Counted from the stretch's first letter, positions 20,766 through 29,691 are shown. The stretch: DNA of 64,000 nucleotides from Tenericutes bacterium HGW-Tenericutes-2 (GCA_002839095.1 PGXL01000010.1:83360-147359), one strand, 5' to 3'. A program made the numbers and translations. The notes: generated from the letters alone by a model not told the origin.

Positions 20766-21378
20766 ATTTTTGTGATTGCTTTACCCACTTCAAATAAAAG
20801 GGATTATTCTTTGTTTCATAGCGGATGGTTGATATCTCATCATGCCCTGGATATATTTTGATGTTTCCTGGCAGACTACAAAGCATTAAAATACTTTTTC
20901 TAAGCTCTACTAAATTACCTGAATATAAATCATGTCTACCAACAGATTCCTTAAATAGTGTGTCTCCCGTAAAAAGTCTTTGTTCATATAGGAAGCATAA
21001 ACCACCCTTTGTATGACCTGGCGTATAATAAACAGTGACGAAATGATCTGCAAGGGGTATTTTATCTAAGTGCTTTACATAAATAAAATTCAAGTTTTTT
21101 CTTTTATAAGGATGTGCCTTTGGTGCATATCCATTGTACTGATCTTCAAATAAGAGATGCGCGTCATCCGTATGCATGTAAATAGGAACATCAAATTCTC
21201 CAATTAAATGGATATGATCCTGATGTGCATGTGTTAATAAGATTCCAAGTAGTGTTCTACCCATTAGCGCTGCTATAATATCCTCATAGTCATGCGAAGG
21301 ATCGATTAATAGGCAGGAATCGAATCTACAGATTAAATAGCTATGGGCAAAATCATTTTTTTCTTTAAATGTATTCAT
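20764..21378 (-). CDS. MBL-fold metallo-hydrolase (glyoxalase II-like)
   Basis: 204 residues. Metal-binding motif LTHAHQDHIHL (HxHxDH), then TPGHTKGGLCF, FTGDTLF and YPGHDEIST, the order and spacing of small glyoxalase II-like hydrolases. No signal peptide. It probably hydrolyses a thioester or a related ester. With mgsA elsewhere in the window a role in methylglyoxal handling is possible, but the protein lacks the C-terminal glutathione-binding domain, so the substrate is open. It is encoded upstream of the hrcA promoter region and downstream of rpmG. Confidence 0.85.
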   Translation of the reverse strand: MNTFKEKNDFAHSYLICRFDSCLLIDPSHDYEDIIAALMGRTLLGILLTHAHQDHIHLIGEFDVPIYMHTDDAHLLFEDQYNGYAPKAHPYKRKNLNFIYVKHLDKIPLADHFVTVYYTPGHTKGGLCFLYEQRLFTGDTLFKESVGRHDLYSGNLVELRKSILMLCSLPGNIKIYPGHDEISTIRYETKNNPFYLKWVKQSQK

Positions 21379-21398
21379 ATTTTCTTATAGAAAAAAAA

Positions 21399-21413
21399 CT
21401 ATTCCAAGAATAG
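21399..21413 (-). terminator. Terminator after rpmG
   Basis: CTATTC / GAATAG with a CAA loop, directly behind the rpmG stop and followed on the minus strand by eight T. Confidence 0.75.
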
Positions 21414-21414
21414 C

Positions 21415-21564
21415 TTATTTCTTTTCTTTATGGGTTGTAGCTTTTCTTTCACGTGGGCAGTACTTCTTCATTTCCAAGCGCTCTGGATGAGCTTTTTTAT
21501 TCTTGGTAGTATGATAGTTTTCTTCGCCACATTCTGTACAAACCAATTTGACTAGGTCTCGCAT
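21415..21564 (-). CDS. rpmG: 50S ribosomal protein L33
   Basis: A 49-residue gene. It starts [20 protein letters not shown] and ends [10 protein letters not shown]. The CTEC pair is present near residues 9-12, but the second zinc pair is reduced to one Cys in KKYCPRE, so the zinc ribbon is incomplete. Conserved L33 features include [10 protein letters not shown] and the Lys-rich [10 protein letters not shown] stretch. GGAGGG precedes the ATG. No secE or nusG follows, which is the common neighbour in other bacteria. Confidence 0.93.
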   Translation of the reverse strand: MRDLVKLVCTECGEENYHTTKNKKAHPERLEMKKYCPRERKATTHKEKK

Positions 21565-21712
21565 GATATTCCCTCCAAACGTACGAATACATTATAACAA
21601 AACAATATCATTATTTCAATCATTTAAAATATTATTTTTTTATTGTTGACTAAATATGCAAAAATAAGGATTCAATCAAGCATTTCAACTACCAATTTAA
21701 CGTATTCTACTA

Positions 21713-21718
21713 TATAAT
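21713..21718 (+). promoter_or_regulatory. -10 box of ispG
   Basis: TATAAT 19-24 bases upstream of the ispG ATG, leaving only a short leader that carries AGGTGAT as ribosome binding site. No convincing -35. Confidence 0.4.
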
Positions 21719-21736
21719 CTATGTAGGTGATAAAAA

Positions 21737-22804
21737 ATGTTAATTAGAGAGAAGTCTAGACCAGTTCAGGTAGGACCCTACCAACTTGGTGGAAATAATA
21801 AGGTCTACATACAAAGTATGACCAATACGCACACAAAGGATGTTGAAGCAACCGTTAAACAAATTAAAGCTCTTGAAGAAGCTGGTTGTGAGATTATCAG
21901 AGTTGCTGTTTTAGATATGGTGGATGCACAGTCCTTAGGTGAGATTAAAAAGCAGATTAATATACCATTAGTCGCAGATATCCATTTTGACTATCGTCTT
22001 GCTTTAGAAGCAATCAATCAGGGTGTTGATAAGATTAGATTGAACCCAGGAAATATTCCAAAGCGTGAACATGTGATGGAAGTTGTTGAAGCATGTAAAA
22101 AGAAAAATATTCCAATTCGCATTGGTGTAAATTCTGGATCACTACCTAACCGTATGGCTCCTACTGCTGAAAACATGGTAGAAACTGCTAGACATCATGT
22201 AGAGATTTTAGAATCCATGGGATTTTATGATATTGCGCTATCCCTTAAGGCTACCGATATGAAGCTAATGATTGAAGCGTATCGTTTAGCTGCTAAGACC
22301 TTCCCATATCCATTACACTTAGGTGTTACTGAAGCAGGAACTGCATTTTCTGGTGCTATTAAGAGTGCGATGGGCATCGGTATTTTACTTGCTGAAGGCA
22401 TTGGAAATACAATTCGAGTGTCTTTAACTGATAATCCAGTTTTAGAAATTCAAGCAGCGAAAGAGATTTTAAAGAACTTAGGTTTAAAGGATAAGGTTCC
22501 TAACTTAATTTCTTGTCCAACCTGTGGAAGAATTCAATATGATATGATCGATATCGCAAAGAGAATCGAAGAGTATCTATTAAAAATTAATAAAACAATC
22601 AATGTAGCAATCATGGGCTGTGCAGTTAACGGTCCTGGTGAAGCGACACATGCAGATATCGGTATTGCTGGTGGTAAAGGCGAAGCGATATTATTCAGAC
22701 GTGGAAAAATTATTAAAAAGATTAAAGAATCTGAAGTTTATGATGTTTTAGTTGAAGAAATTAATAATTTTGATGATTCAGTTCAAACAAATGGCGAGCA
22801 CTAA
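21737..22804 (+). CDS. ispG: 4-hydroxy-3-methylbut-2-en-1-yl diphosphate synthase IspG (GcpE)
   Basis: 355 residues, the short bacterial form. The TIM barrel begins [18 protein letters not shown] and contains [14 protein letters not shown] and [10 protein letters not shown]. The 4Fe-4S cysteines lie in [12 protein letters not shown] and [11 protein letters not shown]. It performs the penultimate step of the MEP isoprenoid pathway, reductively opening MEcPP to HMBPP. The gene stands alone with its own terminator; other MEP genes are not in the window. Its presence indicates isoprenoid synthesis by the MEP route. Confidence 0.96.
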   Translation: MLIREKSRPVQVGPYQLGGNNKVYIQSMTNTHTKDVEATVKQIKALEEAGCEIIRVAVLDMVDAQSLGEIKKQINIPLVADIHFDYRLALEAINQGVDKIRLNPGNIPKREHVMEVVEACKKKNIPIRIGVNSGSLPNRMAPTAENMVETARHHVEILESMGFYDIALSLKATDMKLMIEAYRLAAKTFPYPLHLGVTEAGTAFSGAIKSAMGIGILLAEGIGNTIRVSLTDNPVLEIQAAKEILKNLGLKDKVPNLISCPTCGRIQYDMIDIAKRIEEYLLKINKTINVAIMGCAVNGPGEATHADIGIAGGKGEAILFRRGKIIKKIKESEVYDVLVEEINNFDDSVQTNGEH

Positions 22805-22815
22805 GGCTCGCCATT
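22790..22815. terminator. Terminator after ispG
   Basis: AATGGCGAGC / GCTCGCCATT with an ACTAAG loop that includes the ispG stop codon, followed by TTTTAT. It sits between converging genes. Confidence 0.88.
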
Positions 22816-22819
22816 TTTA

Positions 22820-24208
22820 TTAATCATTGGGCATATTGACTTCCATATATTCAATCATAGGATGCTTCATCAAGAAAAGTGAATCATCGTAATTAAATCC
22901 TATCATATCATAATAATTAAATTGTCTGAAATAATCGTAATACTGCAAAACAGAAATAGTATTGGTTTTTCTAGTTAAACCAATGACTTGCTTACCATAG
23001 GTATCACTAATAATATTATAGTGAGTATTGTATTGCTGAACGGATGCGAGCATCCCTTCAATACCATCTCTTTCATAATACTTGAAAAGATAAAAATATT
23101 CTTTTCCCATAGTAACATTTTTCTTTGAATCCAATCTAAAACTGTCATCAGTAAAGACATACTGGCTTTCTTTTTTTACTATAGGGTCTACTTCCCTAAC
23201 AATATCAAGTTTATCTTGATTACGAATAATATCTATATTACACTTATAAGCTCCATTTAATTCTGTATATTTAATTTCAAGTTGATATCCATCTTGATGA
23301 TAACTTCCAGTACCAACGACATCATTTCTTATTGTTTCTGATGCCCCTGGATAAAATGTGGATTTTTCAAGGATGAACCCAAGCGTGTTATTAGGTAGAA
23401 CACTGACTTGCATATCATAAACAACTTTCATGTATTCAGAGAGATCTTCACTATTAAAGTCAGGCAAATCTAAACTTTTATGATTTTCAATAAAATATTG
23501 ATCAGGTATTTTTGAAAAGATTTGTGTTGAAGTCATACCCGACTCATTAAAGACTTGGTTTACTTGAAACCTTTCATTAATATATGTATGATAATACTGA
23601 TTTTCAAACAAAAATATAGAAGCAATCACCATATCAGCCTGGTACAAAATCAAATTATCATCTGAATCATAGGAAAGAATAATTTTCGTAAGTATCTCTA
23701 TACTAGTATTTAGTGGTTTTTCATCCTCAAATCGAGTAGCATTATATATTTGATAAGGAGTCTCTCCACTTTTAAACTCATGAAAAATGAGAGCAAAATG
23801 ATCATCTTCATTAGAGATGACAGTTGGTTTTTCACATGTGTGACTCATTACAGTCTTATAAATAACATTTCCAGTGTGATCCATGTAGGTACAATCATAA
23901 GGTATATATTGATTATCATCATAAAGTTTATTTTGAATCAGTAGAAATGATCCAACAAAAAGAACTAAAAGAATAGGTCTCCATATTTCACTAACAAAAA
24001 CATATCGATTGGTGTCCTTATTTTGTTTTACCTTTAAATAAAACGATATGAAAGTATAAAAAACTGCAGCAATAATTGTTAAGTAATATGTTATCTCTTT
24101 AGTGAAAACTAAAAAATTAGATGGAAAAGCTTGATTCACACTAATCACTGAAACGATGTACATGATGATTGCAAAGTAAAAGATTAAATTCATTTTTTTA
24201 AGAGTCAT
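22820..24208 (-). CDS. Hypothetical membrane protein with large extracytoplasmic domain
   Basis: 462 residues from MTLKKMNLIFYF. The start at 24208 is chosen because a strong GGAGGGGA lies just upstream, although the frame is open for 21 more codons. Three hydrophobic segments occupy about residues 7-25, 37-60 and 75-93. After them comes a hydrophilic domain of about 365 residues with many Tyr, Asp and Asn (DNQYIPYDCTYMDHTGN, CEKPTVISNEDD), probably outside the cell. I recognise no family. It is transcribed alone. It could be a surface sensor or lipid-linked binding protein; nothing firmer can be said. Confidence 0.7.
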   Translation of the reverse strand: MTLKKMNLIFYFAIIMYIVSVISVNQAFPSNFLVFTKEITYYLTIIAAVFYTFISFYLKVKQNKDTNRYVFVSEIWRPILLVLFVGSFLLIQNKLYDDNQYIPYDCTYMDHTGNVIYKTVMSHTCEKPTVISNEDDHFALIFHEFKSGETPYQIYNATRFEDEKPLNTSIEILTKIILSYDSDDNLILYQADMVIASIFLFENQYYHTYINERFQVNQVFNESGMTSTQIFSKIPDQYFIENHKSLDLPDFNSEDLSEYMKVVYDMQVSVLPNNTLGFILEKSTFYPGASETIRNDVVGTGSYHQDGYQLEIKYTELNGAYKCNIDIIRNQDKLDIVREVDPIVKKESQYVFTDDSFRLDSKKNVTMGKEYFYLFKYYERDGIEGMLASVQQYNTHYNIISDTYGKQVIGLTRKTNTISVLQYYDYFRQFNYYDMIGFNYDDSLFLMKHPMIEYMEVNMPND

Positions 24209-24316
24209 GGTCCCCTCCAATACGTCTTCTTTGTTATATTTTATCATAAAAAATAAAAAATGATATATCACTAATTAGCTCTATATCATTTTATATATTG
24301 ATGTTTTTATACTGAT

Positions 24317-24709
24317 TTACTCTGCTCTTCTAAACTTAGCTGAAAACGTAATATCATACTCTGCTAGCTCAACATTGTTCATATGGATTTCTCCATCAAC
24401 ATAGTCATAGACTTCCTTGATATTTGTAAATCCAACCTTAGTAGTGATTGTAATTTTATCACCCTTAATTTTGTAGGATGCTACTTCCTCATAAACCTCA
24501 GCACCAACTTGTGAACCCTTTGACTTGACAGCCAGTGAACCATCTTCAAATAACTCAATCGTGTAATATTGAAAATTTCCAAGATTAACATCTCCAGTCA
24601 TTTCATAAAGCTCGTATAATCCAGCTTCCTCCTCGTAGCTTGGTGTACAGCCATAAAGCATAACTGCAGTTAGGATTACCCCCACCAATAACAACATTTT
24701 TTTCATCAT
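24317..24709 (-). CDS. Small lipoprotein of unknown function
   Basis: 130 residues. A lipoprotein signal peptide, MMKKMLLLVGVILTAVMLYGC, ends in a lipobox (LYGC), so lipidation at the Cys near residue 21 is predicted. The mature part is small, acidic and rich in beta-prone sequence (YYTIELFEDGSLAVKSKG, YKIKGDKITITTKVG). This pattern resembles lipocalin-like or DUF-type repeats of short secreted lipoproteins. No catalytic motif. It lies directly downstream of the ABC-F gene and may be co-transcribed. Confidence 0.75.
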   Translation of the reverse strand: MMKKMLLLVGVILTAVMLYGCTPSYEEEAGLYELYEMTGDVNLGNFQYYTIELFEDGSLAVKSKGSQVGAEVYEEVASYKIKGDKITITTKVGFTNIKEVYDYVDGEIHMNNVELAEYDITFSAKFRRAE

Positions 24710-24732
24710 AATCCTCTTTTCTTTTTTTTATT

Positions 24733-26274
24733 CTAAGTGACAAATAAAGTGATCTCGTAGTCACAAATATCCGAATAGAATTCCTTTTCATGCGATACCA
24801 AGATTAAGGTGCCCTGATATTTAATCATCGCTTCCTTCAACGCTTCTTTAGCATTCACATCTAAGTGATTGGTTGGTTCATCAAAGATTAAGACATTCCC
24901 CTTTTGGTGTCTAAGTAGAGCTAGTCTAACTTTCGTTTGTTCTCCACCAGAAAGTGTATTGATATCACGTGTCGCCATTTCATAATCAATTCCGTGGTTT
25001 CCTAATAGAGACATGACTTCCTTTTTAGTGAAATGTGGATATTTTATATGGACAACCTGGAATGGAGTGAGTCCATCATCAAATATAGAATCTTGCTCAA
25101 AATAGGCAATCTTCGCTGTATCAATCCATTTATATTCTCCACCAAGTTTTGGGATAATCCCTAGAACAGTTTTCAAAAATGTGGATTTACCAATCCCGTT
25201 TTTTCCCGTTATAGCCACTTTTTCTTCCTTAAGGATTGCTATACTCAAAGCTTCTAACAAAGGCTCCTGATAGCCAATTTCAAGGTCTATTGTGGTAAGT
25301 ACGTCTTTACCTGTAGCTGTAGCGAATGGAAAATTGAAATGATAGGTCTTATCATGCTTTGGTGCGACTACTCTTTCTATTTTTTCTAGCATCTTTCTTC
25401 TACTTTGTGCCCGTTTAGTTGTCGATGCTCTGACAATGTTTCTTTGAATGAAATCCTCAGTTTTTTGGATAAACTTTTGTTGCGAAACAAATGCTTTTTC
25501 CATTTGACTCATTCTGAGTTCTCTTTCCTTTAAGTAATATGCATAATCACCCTTATATCTTGTGATATTTCCATTCTCTAATGCAAAGACTGTATTTGCA
25601 ATTTCCATTAGAAATTCTTCGTGGTGAGATACCACGATATAGGCTTTTGGATAATTGATTAAAAATTTGGATAACCAATCGATATGTCTTACATCTAAAA
25701 AGTTTGTAGGCTCATCTAGAAGTAATACATCTGAATCTCCTAGTAATAATTTACCTAAAATAATCTTAGCGCGCATACCGCCAGATAGATGCTTAATTGG
25801 TTCTTCTAATATATCCATGGTTAAGCCTAGACCGTGTATTATATTACCGACTTTTGACTTAATTGAATAAAAATCTGCTTGCAGCAATTGGTCACCTAAT
25901 TGTGATGCCCAATTGAGCAATCGATCATGGTCTTTTTCTGGCGCAGTAACTACACTTTCGTATAGTCTTTCCATTTCCCTTTCTTTTTCAAATAAGGGTA
26001 AAAAGACGTCATATAAATAATTCTTTACTAACAAATTCGGATCAACATTTGCATATTGGTCTAAATAGCCAATCTTTTTATTTGGCACCCAATTGATAAA
26101 CCCTTGATCGGGTGTTAATGATTTTTCAAGTAGCTTCAGCAGTGTGGATTTGCCAGTTCCGTTGGGTCCAACTAAAACGGCATGCTCTCCCTCAAAAAGA
26201 CGCATTGAGGCTTTTTGATAGAGGTTTTCACCACTGTAGCTAAATACTATATTTTCTACTTCTAAAATGCTCAT
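24733..26274 (-). CDS. ABC-F family ATPase
   Basis: 513 residues with two ABC domains and no membrane span. Domain 1: GPNGTGKSTLL, LSGGMRAKIILGKLLL and VLLLDEPTNFLD. A charged linker follows (HKTEDF-type, with RASTTKRAQSRRKMLEK). Domain 2: GKNGIGKSTFL, LSGGEQTKVRLALL and LIFDEPTNHLD. This is the ABC-F translation-factor class. Members act on ribosomes, some in antibiotic protection, others in rescue or assembly. Which subgroup it belongs to cannot be judged without a tree. It overlaps the thioesterase gene by 4 bp. Confidence 0.87.
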   Translation of the reverse strand: MSILEVENIVFSYSGENLYQKASMRLFEGEHAVLVGPNGTGKSTLLKLLEKSLTPDQGFINWVPNKKIGYLDQYANVDPNLLVKNYLYDVFLPLFEKEREMERLYESVVTAPEKDHDRLLNWASQLGDQLLQADFYSIKSKVGNIIHGLGLTMDILEEPIKHLSGGMRAKIILGKLLLGDSDVLLLDEPTNFLDVRHIDWLSKFLINYPKAYIVVSHHEEFLMEIANTVFALENGNITRYKGDYAYYLKERELRMSQMEKAFVSQQKFIQKTEDFIQRNIVRASTTKRAQSRRKMLEKIERVVAPKHDKTYHFNFPFATATGKDVLTTIDLEIGYQEPLLEALSIAILKEEKVAITGKNGIGKSTFLKTVLGIIPKLGGEYKWIDTAKIAYFEQDSIFDDGLTPFQVVHIKYPHFTKKEVMSLLGNHGIDYEMATRDINTLSGGEQTKVRLALLRHQKGNVLIFDEPTNHLDVNAKEALKEAMIKYQGTLILVSHEKEFYSDICDYEITLFVT

Positions 26275-26783
26275 TTTGGTAAGTCGAAGCTAAGTGGAGG
26301 TTGATCATCCTCGACATAGATCCATTTCTCCTCGATAAAATTATCTCCGTTTACTATTTTTTCAACAGACTGTTTCATATATTTTCCGGTGCAGGTTGCA
26401 AGTATCTCGTTATTTTCGTCACAAAGATAGCCCTCACCCTCAAAAATCATTCTCCTATTGGAAGTGATTTTCCCGACAGCTTTAAGTTCCTGATCAAGAG
26501 GAACCGGCTTTAAAAAGCGGATGTTTAAATCCACTGTTACTCCCCATACAGTCATATCAATCATTTGAATTGCACGACCGATGGTTTCATCTAATAACGC
26601 GGTAATAATACCACCATGCATTCTAGATGGGTAGCTTTGATGGATATCAGATCCCTTGAATACTCCAAGAATCGTATGATCTTCAAGCTCATAAAAATTG
26701 GTATGAAGTCCTGCATCATTATTCATTCCGCAGACAAAACACATATCTGAATTATTTTGTTTTCTAGTCACCTTATAGATCAT
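26271..26783 (-). CDS. PaaI-type hotdog thioesterase
   Basis: 170 residues. The family motif MHGGIITALLDETIGRAI (HGG...LxDE) is near residues 56-73, on the typical hotdog layout, and RFLKPVPLDQELKAVGKI follows. The N-terminus has MCFVCGMNNDAGLH, a Cys pair seen in a subset of hotdog proteins. It should hydrolyse acyl-CoA thioesters; the natural substrate is unknown. It overlaps both neighbours by 4 bp and is thus part of a tightly coupled cluster. Confidence 0.82.
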   Translation of the reverse strand: MIYKVTRKQNNSDMCFVCGMNNDAGLHTNFYELEDHTILGVFKGSDIHQSYPSRMHGGIITALLDETIGRAIQMIDMTVWGVTVDLNIRFLKPVPLDQELKAVGKITSNRRMIFEGEGYLCDENNEILATCTGKYMKQSVEKIVNGDNFIEEKWIYVEDDQPPLSFDLPK

Positions 26784-27070
26784 ATGAAATCCAGCTCCAA
26801 ATGCATATATAGAATAAAGATACTACCAATCAAGGTAATGATGAAAAATAAGATCATCATGATGCGATACCAGGTCTTAAACTTGGATTCATTTGAAATG
26901 GTATATAAATAACCAAATGAACAAGGTGTAAATAAAACGAATAGTGCCTTACTTCCTTCTAGCTTATTCTTTCTTACTGCGATTAATCTTAGGATGAATA
27001 AGGTTAATGTTCCTCCAATTAAAGAAATCCAAAAGGAGTTAATAAAGATATAGATGAGTAGATCAAACAC
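26780..27070 (-). CDS. Small membrane protein of unknown function
   Basis: 96 residues from the GTG at 27070, which is preceded by a perfect GGAGGTGA; upstream ATGs lack a ribosome binding site and lie in the neighbouring gene. Three hydrophobic segments: about 4-27, about 42-57 and about 67-93. The start overlaps the end of the 49-residue gene by 8 bp. I recognise no family. Confidence 0.65.
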   Translation of the reverse strand: MFDLLIYIFINSFWISLIGGTLTLFILRLIAVRKNKLEGSKALFVLFTPCSFGYLYTISNESKFKTWYRIMMILFFIITLIGSIFILYMHLELDFI

Positions 27071-27212
27071 GTTTTTCACCTCCAAAGAATAAATAGAGGA
27101 GGCTAGCAAGTGGAATTAAAAAGAATAGAAACGAACCAGTTAAGAACAGTCCTAAAATTGCCCAAAAATATGAAGATAACAAAATTAACAATCGGTCTTT
27201 TGGTTTCATCAT
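27063..27212 (-). CDS. Very small hydrophobic protein (49 residues)
   Basis: A short gene. The ATG at 27212 overlaps the TGA of the phosphoesterase gene (ATGA), preceded by GAGGTGG. The product starts MMKPKDRLLILLSSYFWAILG and has one or two hydrophobic segments (LLILLSSYFWAILGLFL and FLIPLASLLYLFF), ending GGEKRV. It is wedged between the lipoprotein phosphoesterase and the membrane-protein gene with overlaps on both sides, which supports it being real. Confidence 0.6.
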   Translation of the reverse strand: MMKPKDRLLILLSSYFWAILGLFLTGSFLFFLIPLASLLYLFFGGEKRV

Positions 27213-28153
27213 TCCACCTCACTTCCTAAAATAATATAGGTTAATAATTCTTTATTCGCTAAAATTTCGATGTGTCTTCCACCCTTTTCAAGGTTTCCAT
27301 ATCCGTTATAGCCAGTTGCTCGACCGTAGGCGAGCATAATTCCTTCCATCATTAAGTAAAAATCATTTTTATGGTCATGACCAACAAAGAGAGCCTTCGA
27401 GCGACCATAGGTCACCATTTTATTAAAGAAGCCAGTATCTACACCCTGAGCGTAAACCTTATCCTCGTTAAAAATACCAACGTAGTCGACTGGATCTATA
27501 AATTGTCTAAGCGGTATATGCATGAAGACGAGTGAATCCACAGTATCTGTTTGAACATGGTCTTCATACCACCAAACCTGACCAAGCGACAAATAGTCAT
27601 ATTCTCCTTCTTCTTCAGTATAATTTTTTCTTTCTGCTTTAGAATCTAAGAAATAAGCATTATAGAAGGGAAGATTATTCTTCGTGAACTCTATTTTAAA
27701 GTTTCCATAGCCACCGTTTGTCATCTCTGGCCCAACCTTAAACATCAAATACTCTGTTTCAGGAATAATTGATAAGAAGTCCTCATAGTCATGAAAATCA
27801 GTTTCATGATTTCCAAAAACAAACGTCCAAGGAATTTCTAGAGATTCCATATGTGAAATCAGTGATAAAAAAAGTTTAGGTGCATATGGAGACATTGTCA
27901 AATCTCCAGTAATGACGATTAAATCATAGTCATCAGATTTTGCTAGATTTTTAATCAGTTCTAATGTTTTTCGATCGCGGTAGTCGATTCCATATGCTAG
28001 ATGCAAGTCCGTGACCTGTAATATCTTTAGGGTATCCCCTTTGATTTCTAATGTGAAAGGATCATTATCAGTATATTCAATTGTGTATGGCTTACAAGCA
28101 GATAACCCAAACACAAGTGTCATCATTAGTAATGCAGTCAATAGTCTTTTCAT
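27209..28153 (-). CDS. Metallophosphoesterase, lipoprotein
   Basis: 314 residues. The signal peptide MKRLLTALLMMTLVFGLSAC ends in an LSAC lipobox. The calcineurin-like phosphoesterase motifs follow in order: QVTDLHLAYG (D.H), VITGDLTMSP (GD), FGNHETDF (GNH.E) and VGHDHKNDFY (GH.H). This is a surface-anchored two-metal phosphoesterase, resembling 3',5'-cyclic-nucleotide or acid phosphatases of the YkuE/PhoD-like group; the substrate is open. It overlaps its neighbours by 4 bp at each end, with the Nudix gene further upstream. Confidence 0.82.
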   Translation of the reverse strand: MKRLLTALLMMTLVFGLSACKPYTIEYTDNDPFTLEIKGDTLKILQVTDLHLAYGIDYRDRKTLELIKNLAKSDDYDLIVITGDLTMSPYAPKLFLSLISHMESLEIPWTFVFGNHETDFHDYEDFLSIIPETEYLMFKVGPEMTNGGYGNFKIEFTKNNLPFYNAYFLDSKAERKNYTEEEGEYDYLSLGQVWWYEDHVQTDTVDSLVFMHIPLRQFIDPVDYVGIFNEDKVYAQGVDTGFFNKMVTYGRSKALFVGHDHKNDFYLMMEGIMLAYGRATGYNGYGNLEKGGRHIEILANKELLTYIILGSEVE

Positions 28154-28617
28154 AGTATGTTTTCCTTTAAAAGCTCAATAAGTTCAAAATGTCTAACAAC
28201 ATACATTTCATAGAAAGGCTTCTTATAGCTCACAAATTCAAGCTCATTTTCATTAATATATCTTTTTATTTTAACTGTCGTTGGATAAACAACAACAATT
28301 TTAGTCTGATTGGACTTTAAAAAATGGGTTTGATCAATTAAATTCGATTTGGATGCATCTCTAACCTCCCATATTTTTTTACTATTGATTGTTAGCTCAG
28401 CATTGGTTGGGACGTAAAAAAATAGTATCTGATAGGTTTTATCATTGATCTTGAATAGGTTTTGTTTATGCTCGTGAGAAAATTCACCATATTGTTTCAG
28501 TAATTCAATGGTGGATTGTTTAATTTCTTCACTCTTCTTTTTTTGATGAAAGCTTGCATATCCGATCACTGCAAGTATAGTTATTACTAAAATAGCTATA
28601 ATAATTTCAGGTAGCAT
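28150..28617 (-). CDS. Hypothetical single-span membrane protein
   Basis: 155 residues. One N-terminal span (about 3-22) is followed by a KKKSEEIKQ basic-charged stretch and a domain of about 125 residues, rich in beta-prone sequence (TIVVVYPTTVKIKRYI). The domain orientation would be cytoplasmic or extracellular depending on the anchor. No family recognised. It shares one base with the upstream Nudix stop and overlaps the phosphoesterase start by 4 bp, so it belongs to this small operon. Confidence 0.65.
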   Translation of the reverse strand: MLPEIIIAILVITILAVIGYASFHQKKKSEEIKQSTIELLKQYGEFSHEHKQNLFKINDKTYQILFFYVPTNAELTINSKKIWEVRDASKSNLIDQTHFLKSNQTKIVVVYPTTVKIKRYINENELEFVSYKKPFYEMYVVRHFELIELLKENIL

Positions 28618-29108
28618 TATATTTTCTCCTTCGTTACAGAGATTAAGATCTTTTCTTTAAAGGTGCAATGATAATGATATCGATCTTTTTCGAATAAAAC
28701 AGTTGGTAGGAAGTACGGAATATTATCTGCAATACCATAGTTGTCAAAATCATTGATCCACTCAATTTTTTTCCAATCCAAAATGCCTTCACTCGTTAAT
28801 AGTGGAGTTGGAAAATGAAAATCATCACTTAAGGTGATTAAAAAAATATGTAATCCATTTCCCATAGCATCAAATGAGTTCCAGGTTAAGTATCCCTTAT
28901 CTTCTATTTGATCATAGGCTACATGAATTCCAGTTTCTTCAGCTATTTCTCTTTTTATACAATCCTTGATGTCTTCAAGTGGATTTCTTTTTCCACCAAC
29001 GCCATTCCATGAACCTTTCCAAGGTTTTTTTTCACGATTGACTAAGAGAATTTCATCTTTTCTTTTGATAAATCCCAATGTGTATGTATACATTTTGCTA
29101 TATCCCAT
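28617..29108 (-). CDS. Nudix hydrolase (MutT-like)
   Basis: 163 residues. A complete Nudix box, GX5EX7REUXEEXGU, is seen as GKRNPLEDIKDCIKREIAEETGI at about residues 38-60. The N-terminus MYTYTLGFIKRKDEILLVNREKKPWKG and the later GYLTWNSFDAMGNGLHIFL match 8-oxo-dGTP diphosphatase-type MutT enzymes. It removes pyrophosphate from nucleotide or sugar-nucleotide substrates; the preferred one cannot be read from the sequence. It is the first gene of the phosphoesterase operon. Confidence 0.88.
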   Translation of the reverse strand: MGYSKMYTYTLGFIKRKDEILLVNREKKPWKGSWNGVGGKRNPLEDIKDCIKREIAEETGIHVAYDQIEDKGYLTWNSFDAMGNGLHIFLITLSDDFHFPTPLLTSEGILDWKKIEWINDFDNYGIADNIPYFLPTVLFEKDRYHYHCTFKEKILISVTKEKI

Positions 29109-29195
29109 CTCAAACTAAACTAATTATAGCATATATTGTATCTTAAGATACAGCCTATTCTGTGCTCTAAATAGGAATTAATCTTCTTTTTGCGT

Positions 29196-29201
29196 TATAA
29201 T
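29196..29201 (+). promoter_or_regulatory. -10 box of the DUF1801-like gene
   Basis: A TATAAT 18-23 bases upstream of the ATG at 29219, followed by AGAGGTGG. The -35 region is weak. Confidence 0.4.
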
Positions 29202-29218
29202 AGGATAAAGAGGTGGAT

Positions 29219-29572
29219 ATGATGATTCGTTCAATAGAGGATTATAGAGAGACCCTAGATGACTTGGGTAAAGAGTGGCTAGACTATGTTATGGATTACT
29301 TGAAGGAAAATCATGGAGCCTATGAGCTTGTTTTATTTTATAAGCGTCCTGTTTTAAAAATTACTAGAGAAATATTTTTAATGCTAGGTGGCGGGAAAAA
29401 TCATTTTTCAATTTATACAACAGATTTTGAATATGTAGAAATGATTAAGGCAGAAAAAAATATCGGCTTGAAATTTGGAAAGTCAGCAATTTTATTTCCT
29501 TTGCATAAAAAGGAGTATATGGAAAAGGCTTTAAGAATTTGTGATGAGGTCATTTTTCGAGCAAAAAGCTAA
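29219..29572 (+). CDS. DUF1801-like protein
   Basis: 117 residues from the ATG at 29219 (a GTG at 29213 is inside the ribosome binding site). An N-terminal helical part (RETLDDLGKEWLDYVMDYL) is followed by KRPVLKITREIFLMLGGGKNHFSIY and a C-terminal GLKFGKSAILFPLHKKEYMEKAL. The KNHxSxY...G...FP pattern resembles the DUF1801/YdhG-like family (an iron-chaperone-like fold of unsettled function). It is a lone gene facing the tRNA. The call is by pattern only. Confidence 0.55.
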   Translation: MMIRSIEDYRETLDDLGKEWLDYVMDYLKENHGAYELVLFYKRPVLKITREIFLMLGGGKNHFSIYTTDFEYVEMIKAEKNIGLKFGKSAILFPLHKKEYMEKALRICDEVIFRAKS

Positions 29573-29583
29573 AATATGAAAGC

Positions 29584-29599
29584 TTGTTATATATAACAA
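29584..29599. repeat. 16-bp perfect palindrome TTGTTATATATAACAA
   Basis: Zero-loop palindrome located 12 bases after the DUF1801-like gene and before the tRNA-Lys promoter. It has no T-run, so it is not a classical terminator; it may be an operator or a folded RNA end. Confidence 0.5.
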
Positions 29600-29642
29600 A
29601 TGTGAGAGGAAAGAAAACTTAGGTTTTTTGTTATCTGAGTCT

Positions 29643-29670
29643 TGCTTTTTCGAAATGATATGCTATAATA
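29643..29670 (+). promoter_or_regulatory. Promoter of tRNA-Lys
   Basis: TTGCTT (29643-29648), 16 bp, then TATAAT (29665-29670) preceded by TGC, which makes an extended -10. The tRNA starts 21 bases later. Confidence 0.65.
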
Positions 29671-29691
29671 ATCAATGCACGGCAATTTATG

